The translations under genes were made by a program, and so were the position numbers. The notes under the pieces were generated by a model. It was not told where the DNA came from. It was given only the letters and a program-made list of their open reading frames with translations, and made no database searches. DNA of 64,000 nucleotides from Melieria omissa (lineage: Eukaryota; Arthropoda; Insecta; Diptera; Ulidiidae), in assembly GCA_963971225.1 (NCBI GenBank), contig OZ020268.1:115117072-115181071 (forward strand). The letters are read 5' to 3'. This document shows, in pieces, positions 21,779 to 33,436 of this stretch. Numbering within the stretch: the stretch's first letter is position 1; every line of letters begins with the position of its first letter.

Positions 21779-24700
21779 GAATTTGCCACACCAGCAGCAG
21801 CACTAACAGCAATGACAACAACAACAATGCCAACAATGGCGCTGACGACCCGACCGCATTTTCATACGCAACAACAACAAACAACAACAAGCAACAATGA
21901 GCACAACAGCAACAAAAAGTTGGCGCAACAACAACGAAAAAGAATGAGAATAGCAATAGCCAACAACAACAACAACAACAACAATGTAAGCAACAATAAA
22001 AACCACAACGGAAACAACAATAGCAAAAACAATAATAAAAGTAACAGCAGCAGCAGCAACAGCAACAATCAACTGAAAATAACAAAAACAACACTAACGC
22101 CAGCAGCATTCAAACAAGCATAACAAAAACAACTTTCCGCCAATGACAACAACAACAACAATAGCGTTACAGCGCTGCAGCAACAAAAACAACAACAATC
22201 ATGAGCAACAAAACCAATGAAAAAACAAAACGACAAAAGCAAAAACAAAAACAAAACAAACACACAGCGAAAAAGTAACGCAACGTTTTAACCTCATATT
22301 TATCCATCAGATACTCGAATACTCAACGACTCGCATAGCCATTGCCACCTCCTCAGCACATTGCCTGCGCCCGCTGGGCCCTCGCCGCCCAGTCCCCAAC
22401 GAAAAAAAGCCGTGAGCATGAGAATTCTCGAACAGTGCCGAAGCGAATGAACCAAAGAGCCAGTCAGCTACTCAGCGCAACACAGCAACAACAAAAACAA
22501 CAACAATAATAATAACAACAACAAAAATGACAACAGCCAGCAGCGTACAACAACAACAACAGTGAATAACATAAAGCAGCGCAAAACACAAACGAAAATC
22601 GAGTAAAAGAAACGCGGCGTATAAGTAAAACAAAAAACAAAAACAATTTCAATAAAATATTATTACGCTTATGTTTTATGTAGATATCGAACGTACAGAC
22701 GGATGATCGGTCAGACGAATGGACGAACGAACGTGCGGACAAACGAGTGAGCCAGCCAGCCGTTTTGGGTGCATAGAGGGAGGGATGGAGGGGGCTGGCG
22801 GCGCGGCCGATGATTGGCGAAGCAAACGAACCAAAGCAGAGGCAAACGAGCGAGCGACCATCAGGCGAACGCCAACAAGATACAATTGAAGTGTATCTTA
22901 CAGATGTATCTGTACATACAAACGTACATATGTATGTATGTATGTACGTGCAGCGGCAGATAGCTGAAGCGTCACCGAACTGCTGCTGCTGCTGCTGCGA
23001 CCAACGTCGACGCCAACGTCAGCGCCGAGCCAACAAGCAAAACGTTATAAATAAACCATATCCATCAATTGCTTAACTCAAAACACAACACAACGGCTAA
23101 AGATACAAACACACACATACTCAAAGGCCAATATGCACACACACACACACACATACACACATCTACGTACAGCTGTGGGCAAACGTACATCGAGAAGGCA
23201 TGCGGCAGGGATGAACGCTCGAACAGCGCGACAACTCGGCAGCCCAACTGACAAAACGACAGACCCGACTTACACCGGCGCGAGGTGTGGGGTGTGAGCG
23301 CACAAAGCGCAAAAAGCAGCAAACGACACGAGTACGCGCAAAATGTGTAAAACATAAGAAAAAAAGGGCAGCAGAAACAGTACAGCAACAACAAAAAAAA
23401 TAATAACAAAAAGGAAAAAATTAAAAAAAAAAAATACAAAATAAAATCAAACCAGCAGCGGCTAAAAAGCAGAAACAAAGCGCTGATAAAATGAAATGTA
23501 TGAAAACACAACAACAACAACTACATACAACACCACACACAGCAGCCATAACAACAACAACAACAAAACCAAAGCGAAAAACCAGAAACGACTGACAGGC
23601 AGGCAGGCAGTCAGGCGGCAACTGGCGGCCAGGCGAAATGCCGCAAAAGAAAGCAAGAAATCAACAAACTCTCAACTCGCTTGTAACCAAAGTTCGAGTA
23701 TCTGTTGGATTTGCACACTGTGCATATAGCTGTTGCTGCTATTATTGTTGTTGTTGTTTTTGTCAAGTCAGTGTTGCTATTGCCATTGTTACACATTTCG
23801 GTTACATACAACGAGTTCGGCTCGATTGGCTGCCACGATGCGACCAAAGGATCCAAACACGCGCCAACCGACTTTGCTCTCTCTTTGCTCTGAATACTTT
23901 TTTTCATAATTTTTATTTAATTTTTTTTGGTTGAAGAAAATCACCCACACCCGGCTGCCACCCACTCGCAAATTTTCAAGCGGCGCTCTCACACGCCGAC
24001 ATTCCGCTCGCAGCCCGAGTCCTTTGACTCACTCGAACGCGTCACTCGCAGAGCGACTTTCCCAGCGCCAATTCGCTCATTTGCTCTCCGCTTAAAGCGC
24101 CGCCCGCAGCTCAGCCGCCGTCGCTTCTGCCAATTTCGCCATTCGGTTCGGCTTTTCCTTCCATGCCGCGGCCCCTTTGTGGCCACGTTTTGTCGTCGCT
24201 GCATAAATGCGCAACATATTCCGCCTGCCAGGGCCGTCTGCCGTCGCAGCCCTCGTCCATCGCCCATCGCCCATTTGTGCTGAACTGATTTTTGTTGTTA
24301 CTTTTATTTGTATTCCCATTGCGTTTCTTATTGCTGCCTTCACTACTTTGACTACGTCGACGACGACGACGACTATGGCTTTGGCTATTAGCGCTTGGAG
24401 TGGCATTTTTCATCGTTGTTAGTGTTGTTGTTGTTGTTTGCTGTGCTGATTTTTCCTGCGCACCTTTCATGTCGCGCCCTTTTCGCGCTCGCCTCGACGC
24501 ATCGTTGTGGCAGGCAGCGCCATTGTTGTTGTTGCTGCTGCTGCCGCGTTGCCGCTGTTTGCATTTTCATTCCCACACACAAATAATTGATTTTGTGTTG
24601 TAACTTCTGGATCAGGGATTTTTGGTGTTCCTTTCTGTCCCTCCTCCATCCCTCGATCCCTTGCAGCCTTCCTTCGTCTCTTCATTGCTGGCTGATGTTG

Positions 24701-24960
24701 CTCTCATTGTTGCTGTTGTTTGCTGGCGCTTTTGTTGCTTGGTGAGAGTTTTGTGTGTCTCACGTTGTTTGCTGCTCGCTTTCTTACACGGGATTGTCGT
24801 TGTTGTAATTTTTTTTAATGTTTTTTTTATTCACATGTCGTTGTTGTTGTTGCTGCTCATGTTGCTTATGTTGTTATTGCTGTATGTTATGAGTTCTTTG
24901 ATACGTTCGGTGTGAGTTGGAAAACCAGATTTTTGCCGTTTTAAGCATTAAATTGTTTTG
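21657..24960. other. Triplet-rich island (CAA/CAG, then GTT/GCT)
   Basis: From 21690 to 22600 the plus strand is dominated by CAA and CAG triplets. A CTG run lies at 22980-22999 and a CA run at 23136-23160. From about 23720 the bias flips and GTT/TTG triplets dominate to 24900. Frames of 60-190 residues here are homopolymeric (Asn, Gln, Cys, Leu) and not accepted. The flip of strand asymmetry near 23.7 kb could mark a transcription start or two divergent units. Confidence 0.4.
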
Positions 24961-25551
24961 CTGCTACTTGCAAACGCATACAGGGTGCGTTGGAGTTCAA
25001 TTTACGAGCATAGAAAAATAAAATAAAATCGTCACAATCATAAAGACACATGTTAAGGTTAAACCATTTTTTAATTTGTAATAAAACAAACTTTATTAAA
25101 TTTATATAAAATTAAATTTTATATATTTTATATTATTTAATATTTTTCACCGTGCGACAGCATTTTTCACACAGGAAAAAATCCATATGGGCGTGAAACT
25201 AGAGACCAAACATATGAATACTGCGTACTCAGTTTTTCATTTCTACATCCTTTGTCGTTTTAAAAGGGGAAGGGGAAAAGGGTTGAAGGGGAAAAAGTGA
25301 ACGGTACATCAATTGTTTTTGTTTTTGTAACGTTAAAACTTTCAAATTTACGTCAAGTTACCAACATTTCTCGAATTCTGTTTGTATGCATTGCTGGTTA
25401 TTTTCACAGAATTTGTTTTGCCTTCGGTCGGCGTTTTTCTTTATAAAATTAAAATTACGTAAAGAGATAATCCGCATCGAAGACTTTTTCACCGTACACA
25501 CAAAGCTATATTTTTGTATCTTGAAAATGCTGGAATTAAACAAGATATTTT
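24961..25551. other. Non-coding A+T-rich stretch
   Basis: A short purine-rich run (AAAAGGGGAAGGGGAAAAGG) lies near 25262. No gene recognised. Confidence 0.4.
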
Positions 25552-25555
25552 TTAA

Positions 25556-25767
25556 CCTACTGTCTGTCCTTTGCTAAAAATTGCGTTCGCTGTCCTTGGG
25601 GTCGTGATGATCCCAATCAAACGGTTAAATAATTTACTGACAAAACATGAAGAAATGTTACACATTAATCACAAAAGAAAAAACACTAAATAACACAAGT
25701 AGGCGACCACTCAACCGTTTTTTAATTCCGCCTGTGGTCAAATAGACCCCAAGGGACAGACAGAAGG
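25556..25767. mobile_element. piggyBac-type MITE (TTAA target)
   Basis: TTAA duplications at 25552-25555 and 25768-25771 flank inverted termini. The left end is CCTACTGTCTGTCCTTTG and the right end, reversed, CCTTCTGTCTGTCCCTTGG. Subterminal GTCCTTGGGGTC near the left also resembles the right end. The TTAA site and CCY-type termini fit piggyBac. At 212 bp it carries no transposase. Confidence 0.75.
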
Positions 25768-26654
25768 TTAAAAACTGAATGAGACTTGTTTCTTTAAGAA
25801 AGATTGTTAAATGGACGTCCACTGTAAATCTTTTTAATTTTAAACTATAAACTTAAAAAAAACCTTGATTATTTAAATGAATTGAATTGAATACTTTGAA
25901 TTTAAATATTTTTTTATTAATAAAACCATTAAAAAATTTAACTTAACTTAAAAACATAAACAAATTATTACAGTCGAACTTCCCTATAATGAATTCCAGA
26001 AAAGAGCTTCATTATATAGAAACTTCATTATATAGATATTTTACTTTGGATTACACTCTTCCATTTTTCTTCCTTAACAAAGCCTTCTAATACATTTAGA
26101 GACTTAACAACATTATTCGGTACGTTGCTCTTCATCTCCACAACGGTTCGAAGTATGTATATCAAAAGAAGCAAACTGCAATATTTCTCTTTTGTTTTAT
26201 TTTTGTTACTCCCTCTTCAACTTTATTAATTATCAATAATTTTTTTTGAGAGAAATGCTACTTCGCTGCGACTCGCTCACTTTATTTACTCAAAACAAAC
26301 AAAACAACTCAAAACAAAATTGTTAGGGATGTGAGTTTCTTCTTCTTATGCTGTTGTTATTTTTAACTTCTGGGGTTCCCCTAAATATGTTTTACTTTGT
26401 TTCGGTTTTCAGTGTTGTTAATATGCGTGACAGCAAAAAGCATGGAAGAATTCATTATATGGAGACAAAAAACGAATGGAAGCGACGTTTTCAACTAAAA
26501 AATTTATTTATTGTAGAGAAATATTCACTCTATGGAAATTCATTATAAGGAGATCAAAATGCACTTACAATAGAACGATAAAGCTGTGTCTAATAATGAA
26601 TTATGTGGCGTATAATGAATTTCACTAATTCATTATACGGAGAACTTCATTATA

Positions 26655-27572
26655 CATTGTGACCGAAAAGTTTCCGGAAATTCTCATTTAAAATTCGCGC
26701 GCTGTATATTTTTCGATATTTTAAGTTTCTGTAGGTTGGTAGCACTGTCCTTAATTACTATGCCAAAAATGAGCGCGATCTGTCAGCCAGTTTGTTTACG
26801 GCAGCTGTTGAAACCAGTTCACCTCAGTAGTGCGTTGCGATTTTGTTGAGAATTTTCTTCAAAATGAGTACCGTGAACAGGTCTCTTTGGACGTGCTTGA
26901 TCGTGCCAATTCCGATCCAACTTTCATGGAACGCATCATAACTGGTGACGAGACATGGGTCTACGAGTACGACATGCAAACAAGCCTACAATCATCGGAA
27001 TGGAGAGGAAAAGACGAGCCGAAACCGAAAAAACCACGCCAAAGTCGCTGGAAAATCAAGGTAATGCTGATTTTTTTTTTCGTCCCTGAAGGACAAACAG
27101 TCGATAAAGACTATTATTTGACTGTTTTAAGACGTTTGCGTGAAAATATCCGCCGTAAACGGCCTCAATTGTGGAAGGATAATTCATGGATTTTTCATTT
27201 TTCGATAATGCTCCCTCGCACCGAGCCAACATTATCAACGATTTTAAGGCCAAACATTCAATAAATACTATCGATCAGCCACCGTATTCACCTGATCTTG
27301 CACAGTGTGACTTTTTCCTGTTTCCCAAACTCAAATTGCCACTCAGAGGAACGCGTTTTGAATCCATAGAAGACGTAAAACAGAATTCGCAGAGGGAACT
27401 CAAAGCCATACCGGAAAGCGCCTATAAAAAATGTTTTGATGATTGGAAGAAACGTTGGCATATGTGTATCGCTTCTAATGGAGCATATTTTGAAGGAGAT
27501 AAAATAAATATTGATGAAGATTAAGAATTTTGCGTTTTATTTAAAATTTCCGGAAACTTTTCGGTCACAAGG
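26655..27572 (+). mobile_element. mariner element nested in the pogo-like element
   Basis: Inverted termini are CATTGTGACCGAAAAGTTTC (left) and, reversed, CCTTGTGACCGAAAAGTTTC (right), both continuing CGGAAATT. TA lies on each side (26653-26654 and 27573-27574). The 918-bp length is short of the roughly 1.3 kb of a full element. It sits just inside the right end of the 25971-27603 element, so it is the younger insertion. Its termini and transposase differ from the 16351-17091 mariner, so it is another lineage. Confidence 0.93.
26830..27524 (+). pseudogene. mariner transposase, N-truncated and frameshifted
   Basis: The frame from about 26830 reads CDFVENFLQNEYR, then DPTFMERIITGDETWVYEYD with the first catalytic Asp. 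It continues through KPKKPRQSRWKIKVMLIFFF and RRLRENIRRKRPQLW. Near 27200 the frame shifts and continues as DNAPSHRANIINDF, PPYSPDLAQCDFFLFPKL and IASNGAYFEGDKINIDED with a stop at 27522-27524. The second and third catalytic Asp are 34 residues apart (D34D). The N-terminal helix-turn-helix region is missing, and about a dozen residues normally found between VFFD and the PEGQTV motif are deleted. All three catalytic Asp survive, but in two frames, so it is inactive. The SSEWR and LFPKLK motifs place it in a mariner lineage distinct from Mos1. Confidence 0.92.
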
Positions 27573-27605
27573 TATAGAAGTTCACTATAGCGAAGGTCGA
27601 CTGTA

Positions 27606-28100
27606 CATTAATTTTATTTCTAAAAGAAATTTCATACTTTTTCTGTTCTTCTAAAAGTTAAAATATTGAAACATTTTTTAACAAGCAAAAAAAATAACTT
27701 TTATATAAGATTTAAAAAAATTAATCAGTTTATTGAAATACAATTTATTTAGTTAAATTAATTAAGCTAAAATTTAAATAAATTAAATAATTTAGTTAGT
27801 TAAATTAAATCATTGAAATACATACATATATGAAAAAATTAATGTACTAAAAAATAATTTTGTTAAATTTTTCTAAAAAAATACAGAAACCAACATTTTG
27901 GAAATGAGTTTTTCAAAAAATTTTTGTTTTTTTTTTTAGTTTTAATTTTTTTTGGAAATATAAAAGCATTTGTTTTCGTTTCAATTTTAATTAGCAAGAA
28001 ATATATATATTTTTTTGTATTTATGAATTATATTAATTTTATATAAATTTATTTACATAAATTCTATTTATGTTTATGTATTTATGTAATTTATTGGATT
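27606..28100. other. Very A+T-rich non-coding stretch
   Basis: Only A/T runs and TTTATG words; no gene or clear repeat unit. Confidence 0.5.
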
Positions 28101-30400
28101 AGTGAAAGAATCTGCCTCAGTGAATGGCAAACACGATTCCCATCACCCTGTATGCCATAAACATTTTTCTCTCACACTTTGCCAGCAGCTGAGGTCGCAT
28201 ATGTATAAAAAAAGGGGGAATCCTACAGAATGCAGCCCGGCACTTTGCGCACCATCAAACCCCCCTGCCCCTCCCCACACGTAGTTGAGCGCGAAGCAAA
28301 ACCAAATATTTTCCATATTTATGTGGCATTATACGGAGATGCGGCATGCCACACCACGCCATGCCACAACGTGCCGCAAACTGCGATGCGATGCCTTCTC
28401 CCAGTGAAAAGGCAACAAAACCAAGAACAAGAATAGTGCCAACAGCAGCGCTGTTATCCTGCTATCGCTTGCTCAGCACTAACAACAACAACAAAAAAAC
28501 CAAAGGCAATGAGGTTGCATAGCGCTTAGCAATGTTACTTGTTGTTGTTGTTGTTGGTGTAAAATACTAGAAAAACTGGCAGGCGAATTGAGCGACGCGT
28601 CACTGTCGTCGTCGTCAACAATATAAAAATCAACACCACCACCACCAACAACAACAACAACAAAAACTAGAATAATATAAACTACAACTAGATTGCCAAA
28701 CCATCATCATTGACTTGAAACAACAACACCAACAACAAAGAGCATCCATATTCACATCAGCATCACCACCACCAAACAGCATTATTATTATTATCACCAG
28801 CAGTAGCGGCGACAGCAGCAGCATCAGCATCAGCAGCAGCCACCCTTGCCGCAGGCAGCACCAACAAACATCAATTCTTGTTGTTGTTTTACAAAAACAA
28901 ACAACGACAAATACGTATGGCAACAATAAACGGCGGCAGTGCCACAAAAGCAGCTCATCAGTAACGCATCATCCGCACTCGAACTTATCGACAGCAAACA
29001 GTCGGAGAAAATCAGCAACAACAACAATAACAACAACATGAACAATGCACAGCAACAGCCTCAGCACAGTGCGGTCGACTGCGACTGTGGCTGCGGCCTC
29101 AGCAGCAAACACTCGACCCAGAGAACGAACAGTTCAAGCGGCAAAAACGAGTAATAAAACATAATTTACCCTGCAGTAGCAACAACAACAACAACAACTA
29201 CCGAGACAGCAACAGCAGCAGTTGCCACAATGGGCGCAACGACAGCAGCAGCAGCAATGCCCGATGCGGCGTACACCCACTCGGTTGACGCCGAGCAATA
29301 CACACGAACACGCACACACACACAGACGAGACTACACACGTACACAAATACCCTTTCTGCGGTCGTTCGCTCGCTCTTCACACTCCACAGCGAATCCAAC
29401 TCTCTTTCTCACTGCTTTGGCTGCTGGCGGTTGTATCTTTCTGTGCCTTGGCCCCCTTGCGCCTCTCCCCTCCCCCTCCCCATGACAGACAACAATCGCA
29501 GATACACAGCTTTGAACGCATTTCGAATGCTTCTCCATCTCTTTCGGCTGCTGTCGTTTGCCACATTTATTGATTCTGCTCACCCGACAGCGCTCGCATT
29601 CTCTTCGCATTTGTTCCCTTTTTTTACTACGAAACTTTTGCACTTTTCATTCACCGCAAGCAAAGCAGCGCAATACTCAGCCCACCAGCCCAACGCTGCA
29701 CCAGCGGCCCGACAAACGACGGGCGTCGGAACACTTCGGTATGCGCATTGCGCTCACTCTCCGATATCTGCTGGCAGAGCGCAAAGGTGGCCCAACGTCC
29801 CAGCGCGCTGATATCCGCATTTAATCGGACACACTCCGTGTGCGTGTGTGTGTGTGTGTTTCGAATGGTAGTAAATTTACTACATTTTTGCGCGCTAATT
29901 GAGTGATAAATTGGGAGTGGATTTTTGTGCACTTTTGTTATGCGGCGAGTAAGTGACATGCCAGCCGACCGAGTGCCATTCAACGTGCGCTGCGTGTGTA
30001 GCATGTGTGCGTGTATGTGCGTGCGTGTGAGTGAGTGCGCCTGTGTGCGTGTGATCGGTTTTCTGGCATGGCAATTGATATGCTCAGATTAAATTGTTTA
30101 ATGTTATTATTATAGGAAAATTAAAGTACGGCAAAATATTCAATTGCGCACTGTGCGTCGACTGAGAGCGCGAGAGCGCGTCCGCGTGTGTGTTTGGAGC
30201 GCAATGGCGATGAAGTGTGCGTGTGAGAGCAAAAGGGCATGAAAACACAATATTTGTAAATGGGATTTGCTGTTGAGCGGCGCATGAAGCGATAAATAAT
30301 ATTCAATGCTGCCGAGTGCCTTTTCAAACGTAATTCGATGCGCTTTTAAGTAATTGTGCGCCGATTATGTGGGTAATTAATAAAAAAAAACTGATGATAT
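28101..30400. other. GC-richer island with CAX triplets and CA/GT runs
   Basis: CAACAACA and CAGCAG runs fill 28480-29220, pyrimidine-rich DNA 29340-29680, and TGTGTG/GTGCGT runs 29840-30060. The longest plus-strand frame (29230-29811) is a patchwork of Ala, Thr/His and Ser-rich pieces, with no domain and with a competing minus-strand frame. It is not called as a gene. The pattern resembles promoter or 5' UTR DNA of long fly genes. Confidence 0.45.
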
Positions 30401-30639
30401 TTGCTTATCGACTGATTAAACGACGATTAACTGATTTCGTTAGTTTGATTTGTAAAATGCTTGTTAAAAAAAATTTTGTATTATTTGCAGTCAATTAAAT
30501 TATCAGCTACTAATGTTTTTAGTATTTAGTACTATTGGATTAATTTTGATCTTCAGACCCGGTTTATTGAGAATTTTTTGAATTTTCCAGCGTCACTGCT
30601 TTTATCATTAAAATTATATCTATAAAAATATATAAATAA

Positions 30640-31140
30640 TATATAAAAAACTTTTAAGAAACGTTTTTCAAAACTTTTGACTTTTGGAAAAAAATATTTT
30701 CTCCTAAAATAAATAATAACTTTTATTAAAATAAATCCATGTTAAAATCAAAATAAATCAAATGTTCAAATAAATTAATGTTTTTCAACATTTTTATTCT
30801 TTTAAACTTTTCTAAAATTCTGGCTTTTGAAAACAATATTTTCTCGTAAAAATAAATAAAAATGTCTATCAAAATAAATGAATTAATATCTAGAAAACCT
30901 TATAAATAAAATTAAAAAAACATTTTGCAAAAATTTTGACTTTTGAAAAAAAATGTTTCCCATAAAAATTAATAATAATTTTTATAAAAAAAAAAATATA
31001 TTTTTTCAAAATTTTTACTAAATTAATTAAATTCTAGAAAACCATACAAATAAAATTTAAAAAAAATTTCAAAAATTTTGACAAAAAAATATTTTCTCAT
31101 AAAAATAAATAAAAATTTCTATTAAATTAAATTAATATTT
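30640..31140. repeat. Degenerate A+T-rich tandem repeat, about 4 units
   Basis: The block TTTTGACTTTTGRAAAAAA followed by ATRTTTTCTCNTAAAA recurs near 30677, 30822, 30936 and 31075. Each is followed by AATAAATAAWAAT and an ATTAATAT or TCTAGAAAACC segment. Spacing is 115-150 bp. Units are strongly diverged. Confidence 0.6.
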
Positions 31141-31318
31141 TTTCAACCTTAAAAAATAAACAACAACAAATAAATATAAACAATATTTTTCATTATATAT
31201 ATTATAATTTTTATTAAATATATATTTTTATCAATATATTTACTTATGTGTCGAAATGTTTTCTCATATAAACAAAAACACCTAAACAGAACAAAATAGA
31301 AATATTTTTTTCAATATA

Positions 31319-31556
31319 CAGTGGTGTCTGGATATAGTGAACTAATAATTGCAAGGTCTGTTCACAATATTGAGGTTGTTTACTATATCAAGGCTAACAT
31401 TTTTGTTCAAAATCTTGTTTTATTTGCTCAAAATAAATTTTTTGTTTTTTACTTGAAAATTTTTTTCTATATTTAGAGGCTTGATGTCAAATTTTGGCTG
31501 TTCACTATATCGAGGTGTTCACTTTATAGGGGGTTCACTATACCCAGACACGACTG
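31319..31556. mobile_element. Short pogo/Tigger-like MITE
   Basis: Ends are CAGTGGTGTCTGGATATAGT and, reversed, CAGTCGTGTCTGGGTATAGT, both followed by GAAC. TA duplications lie at 31317-31318 and 31557-31558. The word TTCACTATATCGAGGTGTTC and its relatives recur inside. At 238 bp it is non-autonomous. Its TATAGTGAAC motif resembles the subterminal CTATAGTGAA of the 25971-27603 element, suggesting related families. Confidence 0.8.
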
Positions 31557-31989
31557 TATGTAATAATAATATTTTTTCATAAATAAATTTTTGTTTCAAC
31601 TTTTTCTATTTTTTTATATATTTAAGAATTTGTATAAGTTGATTTGTTTCTATTTATTTACAGTAGACAAAATTTCTGAACGAAATTAACATAATAGCAT
31701 TTATATTTATTTGTAGTTATTTATATGACAAAATTTTTCGAAATTTGTATTATTAGGTATATTGCAATAAATTACACTACTCGACACGAAAAATATACCT
31801 AAAAATAAAAGTGTTTTCTAGACTAACTTTGGGCCGCTGAATACGAAATGGAAAATCAAAAAAATTTTTTTAGAAGCGTTTTCAAAAAATTTCCGAAAAA
31901 CCAGTTTTTCCCTGTTGTTTCAGTTATGAGCACATATCTCGTAAACGAATCATCCGACGAACTCCAACTGTCCGACGGTCAAATGATAA

Positions 31990-32120
31990 TACCTTAGCCT
32001 TTCCAGCTATATACAGATCCACATCAGATGAGATTTGGGGAAATTACTGACGGTCAAAGTTGTAGAAAAGTGAATTTTTTGACCAATTTAAATCATAAAT
32101 TCAAAATCATAAATTTTCGA
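31990..32120 (-). repeat. Dispersed repeat shared with 5080-5170
   Basis: The reverse complement shares GGTCAAAAAATTCACT, CCGTCAGTAA, CCCCAAATCT and TATATAGCTGG in order with the plus strand at 5081-5170. No transposon ends were found. The neighbouring 31760-31990 and 32120-32598 stretches show nothing recognisable. Confidence 0.5.
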
Positions 32121-32598
32121 ATGCTTTTTTCAGAGATAAAACCAATTATCTCCTCTGGTTTTAAAATCTATACATAAAATAAAATATATATTATTTAAAC
32201 AAAGCGTGAAAAAAGTACTAAGCGTAGTACAGAAAATGACACCTACTACTACAAATTCAAACTGCTACTTCGAATTAACGAACTGTTCAACTTGCTGAAT
32301 GGGAATCATATTGTTGTTGTACTACAAGCGATATCTTGTCTCAAGGCTGACCAGATAAGAACGATAGGAAATTGAATGAAGTGTGAAATATGTCATTGAT
32401 TCGGACTTTATTTTGAAGTTAAAAGCGGTCATTGCCATTTTTGATAACTCGGTCTAACATGTGCGGTGCTTCTTTGGGAATGCCGTCTCGATTTAAAGCT
32501 AGAAAGACCATATAAAAATATCTGTATTTTCTCAATTTCTATCAACTTTTGCTTTGGTGACTTCTTTTCTTTTAAGAGAAAAGTTGTAATTCTAATAA

Positions 32599-33145
32599 CA
32601 CTGCACAACACAAAAAAAATAACAAGCTTCTGACAACGGATTCTGGTAGAGGAGGCCAAAAAAAAATATATGTGTATCGGCGTTTTGAAAGTTTACGTCT
32701 GAATTTTTTTTAGTGGGGCCAAAGTTTTCCCCCTTTTTGCTCATTTTTATGGTGATTCGGCATACGAAAAGCATGTAATCTCACATTTTAGGTATGTAAT
32801 GTGTTCAGCAATTTGATGTAAAATACTACGAAGAACATTTTTGTGGAGCATTTTAACCCTGTAACTCTTATTTGTATGGGTCAATTTGATCATTGTTTTC
32901 TAAAATGCCAAAAAAACAGTAAAACAGGACTTTTTAAGGATAAAATGTACCACGAAAATATTCGCCCTAAAATTCTAGTATAGGTCTCTGAATACATCAA
33001 AGCTCAGATATTAACCTGAACGTCAGAATTCGTCAGACTTTCAAAACGCCGATACACATATATTTTTCTTTTGGCCCCCTCTACCAGAATTCGTTGTCAG
33101 AACCTTGTTATTTAAAAAAAAAAGGTTTGATTTTGTTGTGCAGTG
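32599..33145. mobile_element. CACTG-ended MITE with about 105-bp inverted repeats
   Basis: Both ends start CACTGCACAACA and share, as inverted copies, TTCTGACAACG, ATTCTGGTAGAGG, GGCCAAAA and TGTATCGGCGTTTTGAAAGT. The flanking triplet TAA (32596-32598 and 33146-33148) may be a 3-bp target duplication. The 547-bp interior has no transposase; the minus frame at 32592-32774 lies in the left arm. CACTG ends with a short target site occur in several DNA-transposon superfamilies, so none is assigned. A truncated relative in the opposite orientation lies at 46713-47156. Confidence 0.8.
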
Positions 33146-33407
33146 TAATTAGTTTAATTTATTTTGGAAAAAATAATATATATATTCGATATATCAGCGA
33201 ATATGATATGTAGTCTTTGTAGGTATGCAAAACTTTCGGTCTTTCTAGTTTTAATGACATTGTAAAACTTATCATAAAACTTGTTAAAATTATATTCAGT
33301 ACATTCATGTTTGCTTAGATGTAATTGACTGTTTTATTTACTTTTTACTTGAATTAAAAAACTTCAGATATTTAAAAAGTTCGAATACTATGTACCCCTT
33401 ATACAAA

Positions 33408-33434
33408 GTGGTTCGAATATGTGAGCGTCAACTG
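33408..33434 (-). mobile_element. Solitary TIR-like end (CAGTTGACGCTCAC)
   Basis: Read on the minus strand it is TA then CAGTTGACGCTCACATATTC, then GAACC. It closely matches CAGTAGACGCTCACTAGTTT at 50610. TA next to CAGT suggests a pogo-like terminus. The partner end was not found. Confidence 0.35.
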
Positions 33435-33436
33435 TA

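Larger units (their letters stand above)
25971..27603. mobile_element. pogo/Tigger-like non-autonomous element, split by a mariner
   Basis: The left end is CAGTCGAACTTCCCTATAAT and the right end, reversed, CAGTCGACCTTCGCTATAGT. TA target duplications lie at 25969-25970 and 27604-27605. CAGT...ACTG ends with a TA target are typical of the pogo/Tigger group. Inside, the word TTCATTATA recurs in several places (25980-26030, 26440-26460, 26620-26655), resembling the terminal CTATAATGAA. Without the inserted mariner it is about 713 bp. No transposase of its own was found; the frame at 26348-26548 has no motif. Confidence 0.8.

Noticed and set aside
21651..22123. Extension of candidate exon A to a 182-codon frame
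   Set aside because: Beyond the donor at 21651 the frame is Asn/Ser/Gln repeat sequence, and similar repeats stay open by chance.
29230..29811. 193-residue plus-strand frame
   Set aside because: It is a patchwork of Ala, Thr/His and Ser-rich pieces from triplet and CA runs, with an overlapping minus-strand frame, no domain and no splice context.
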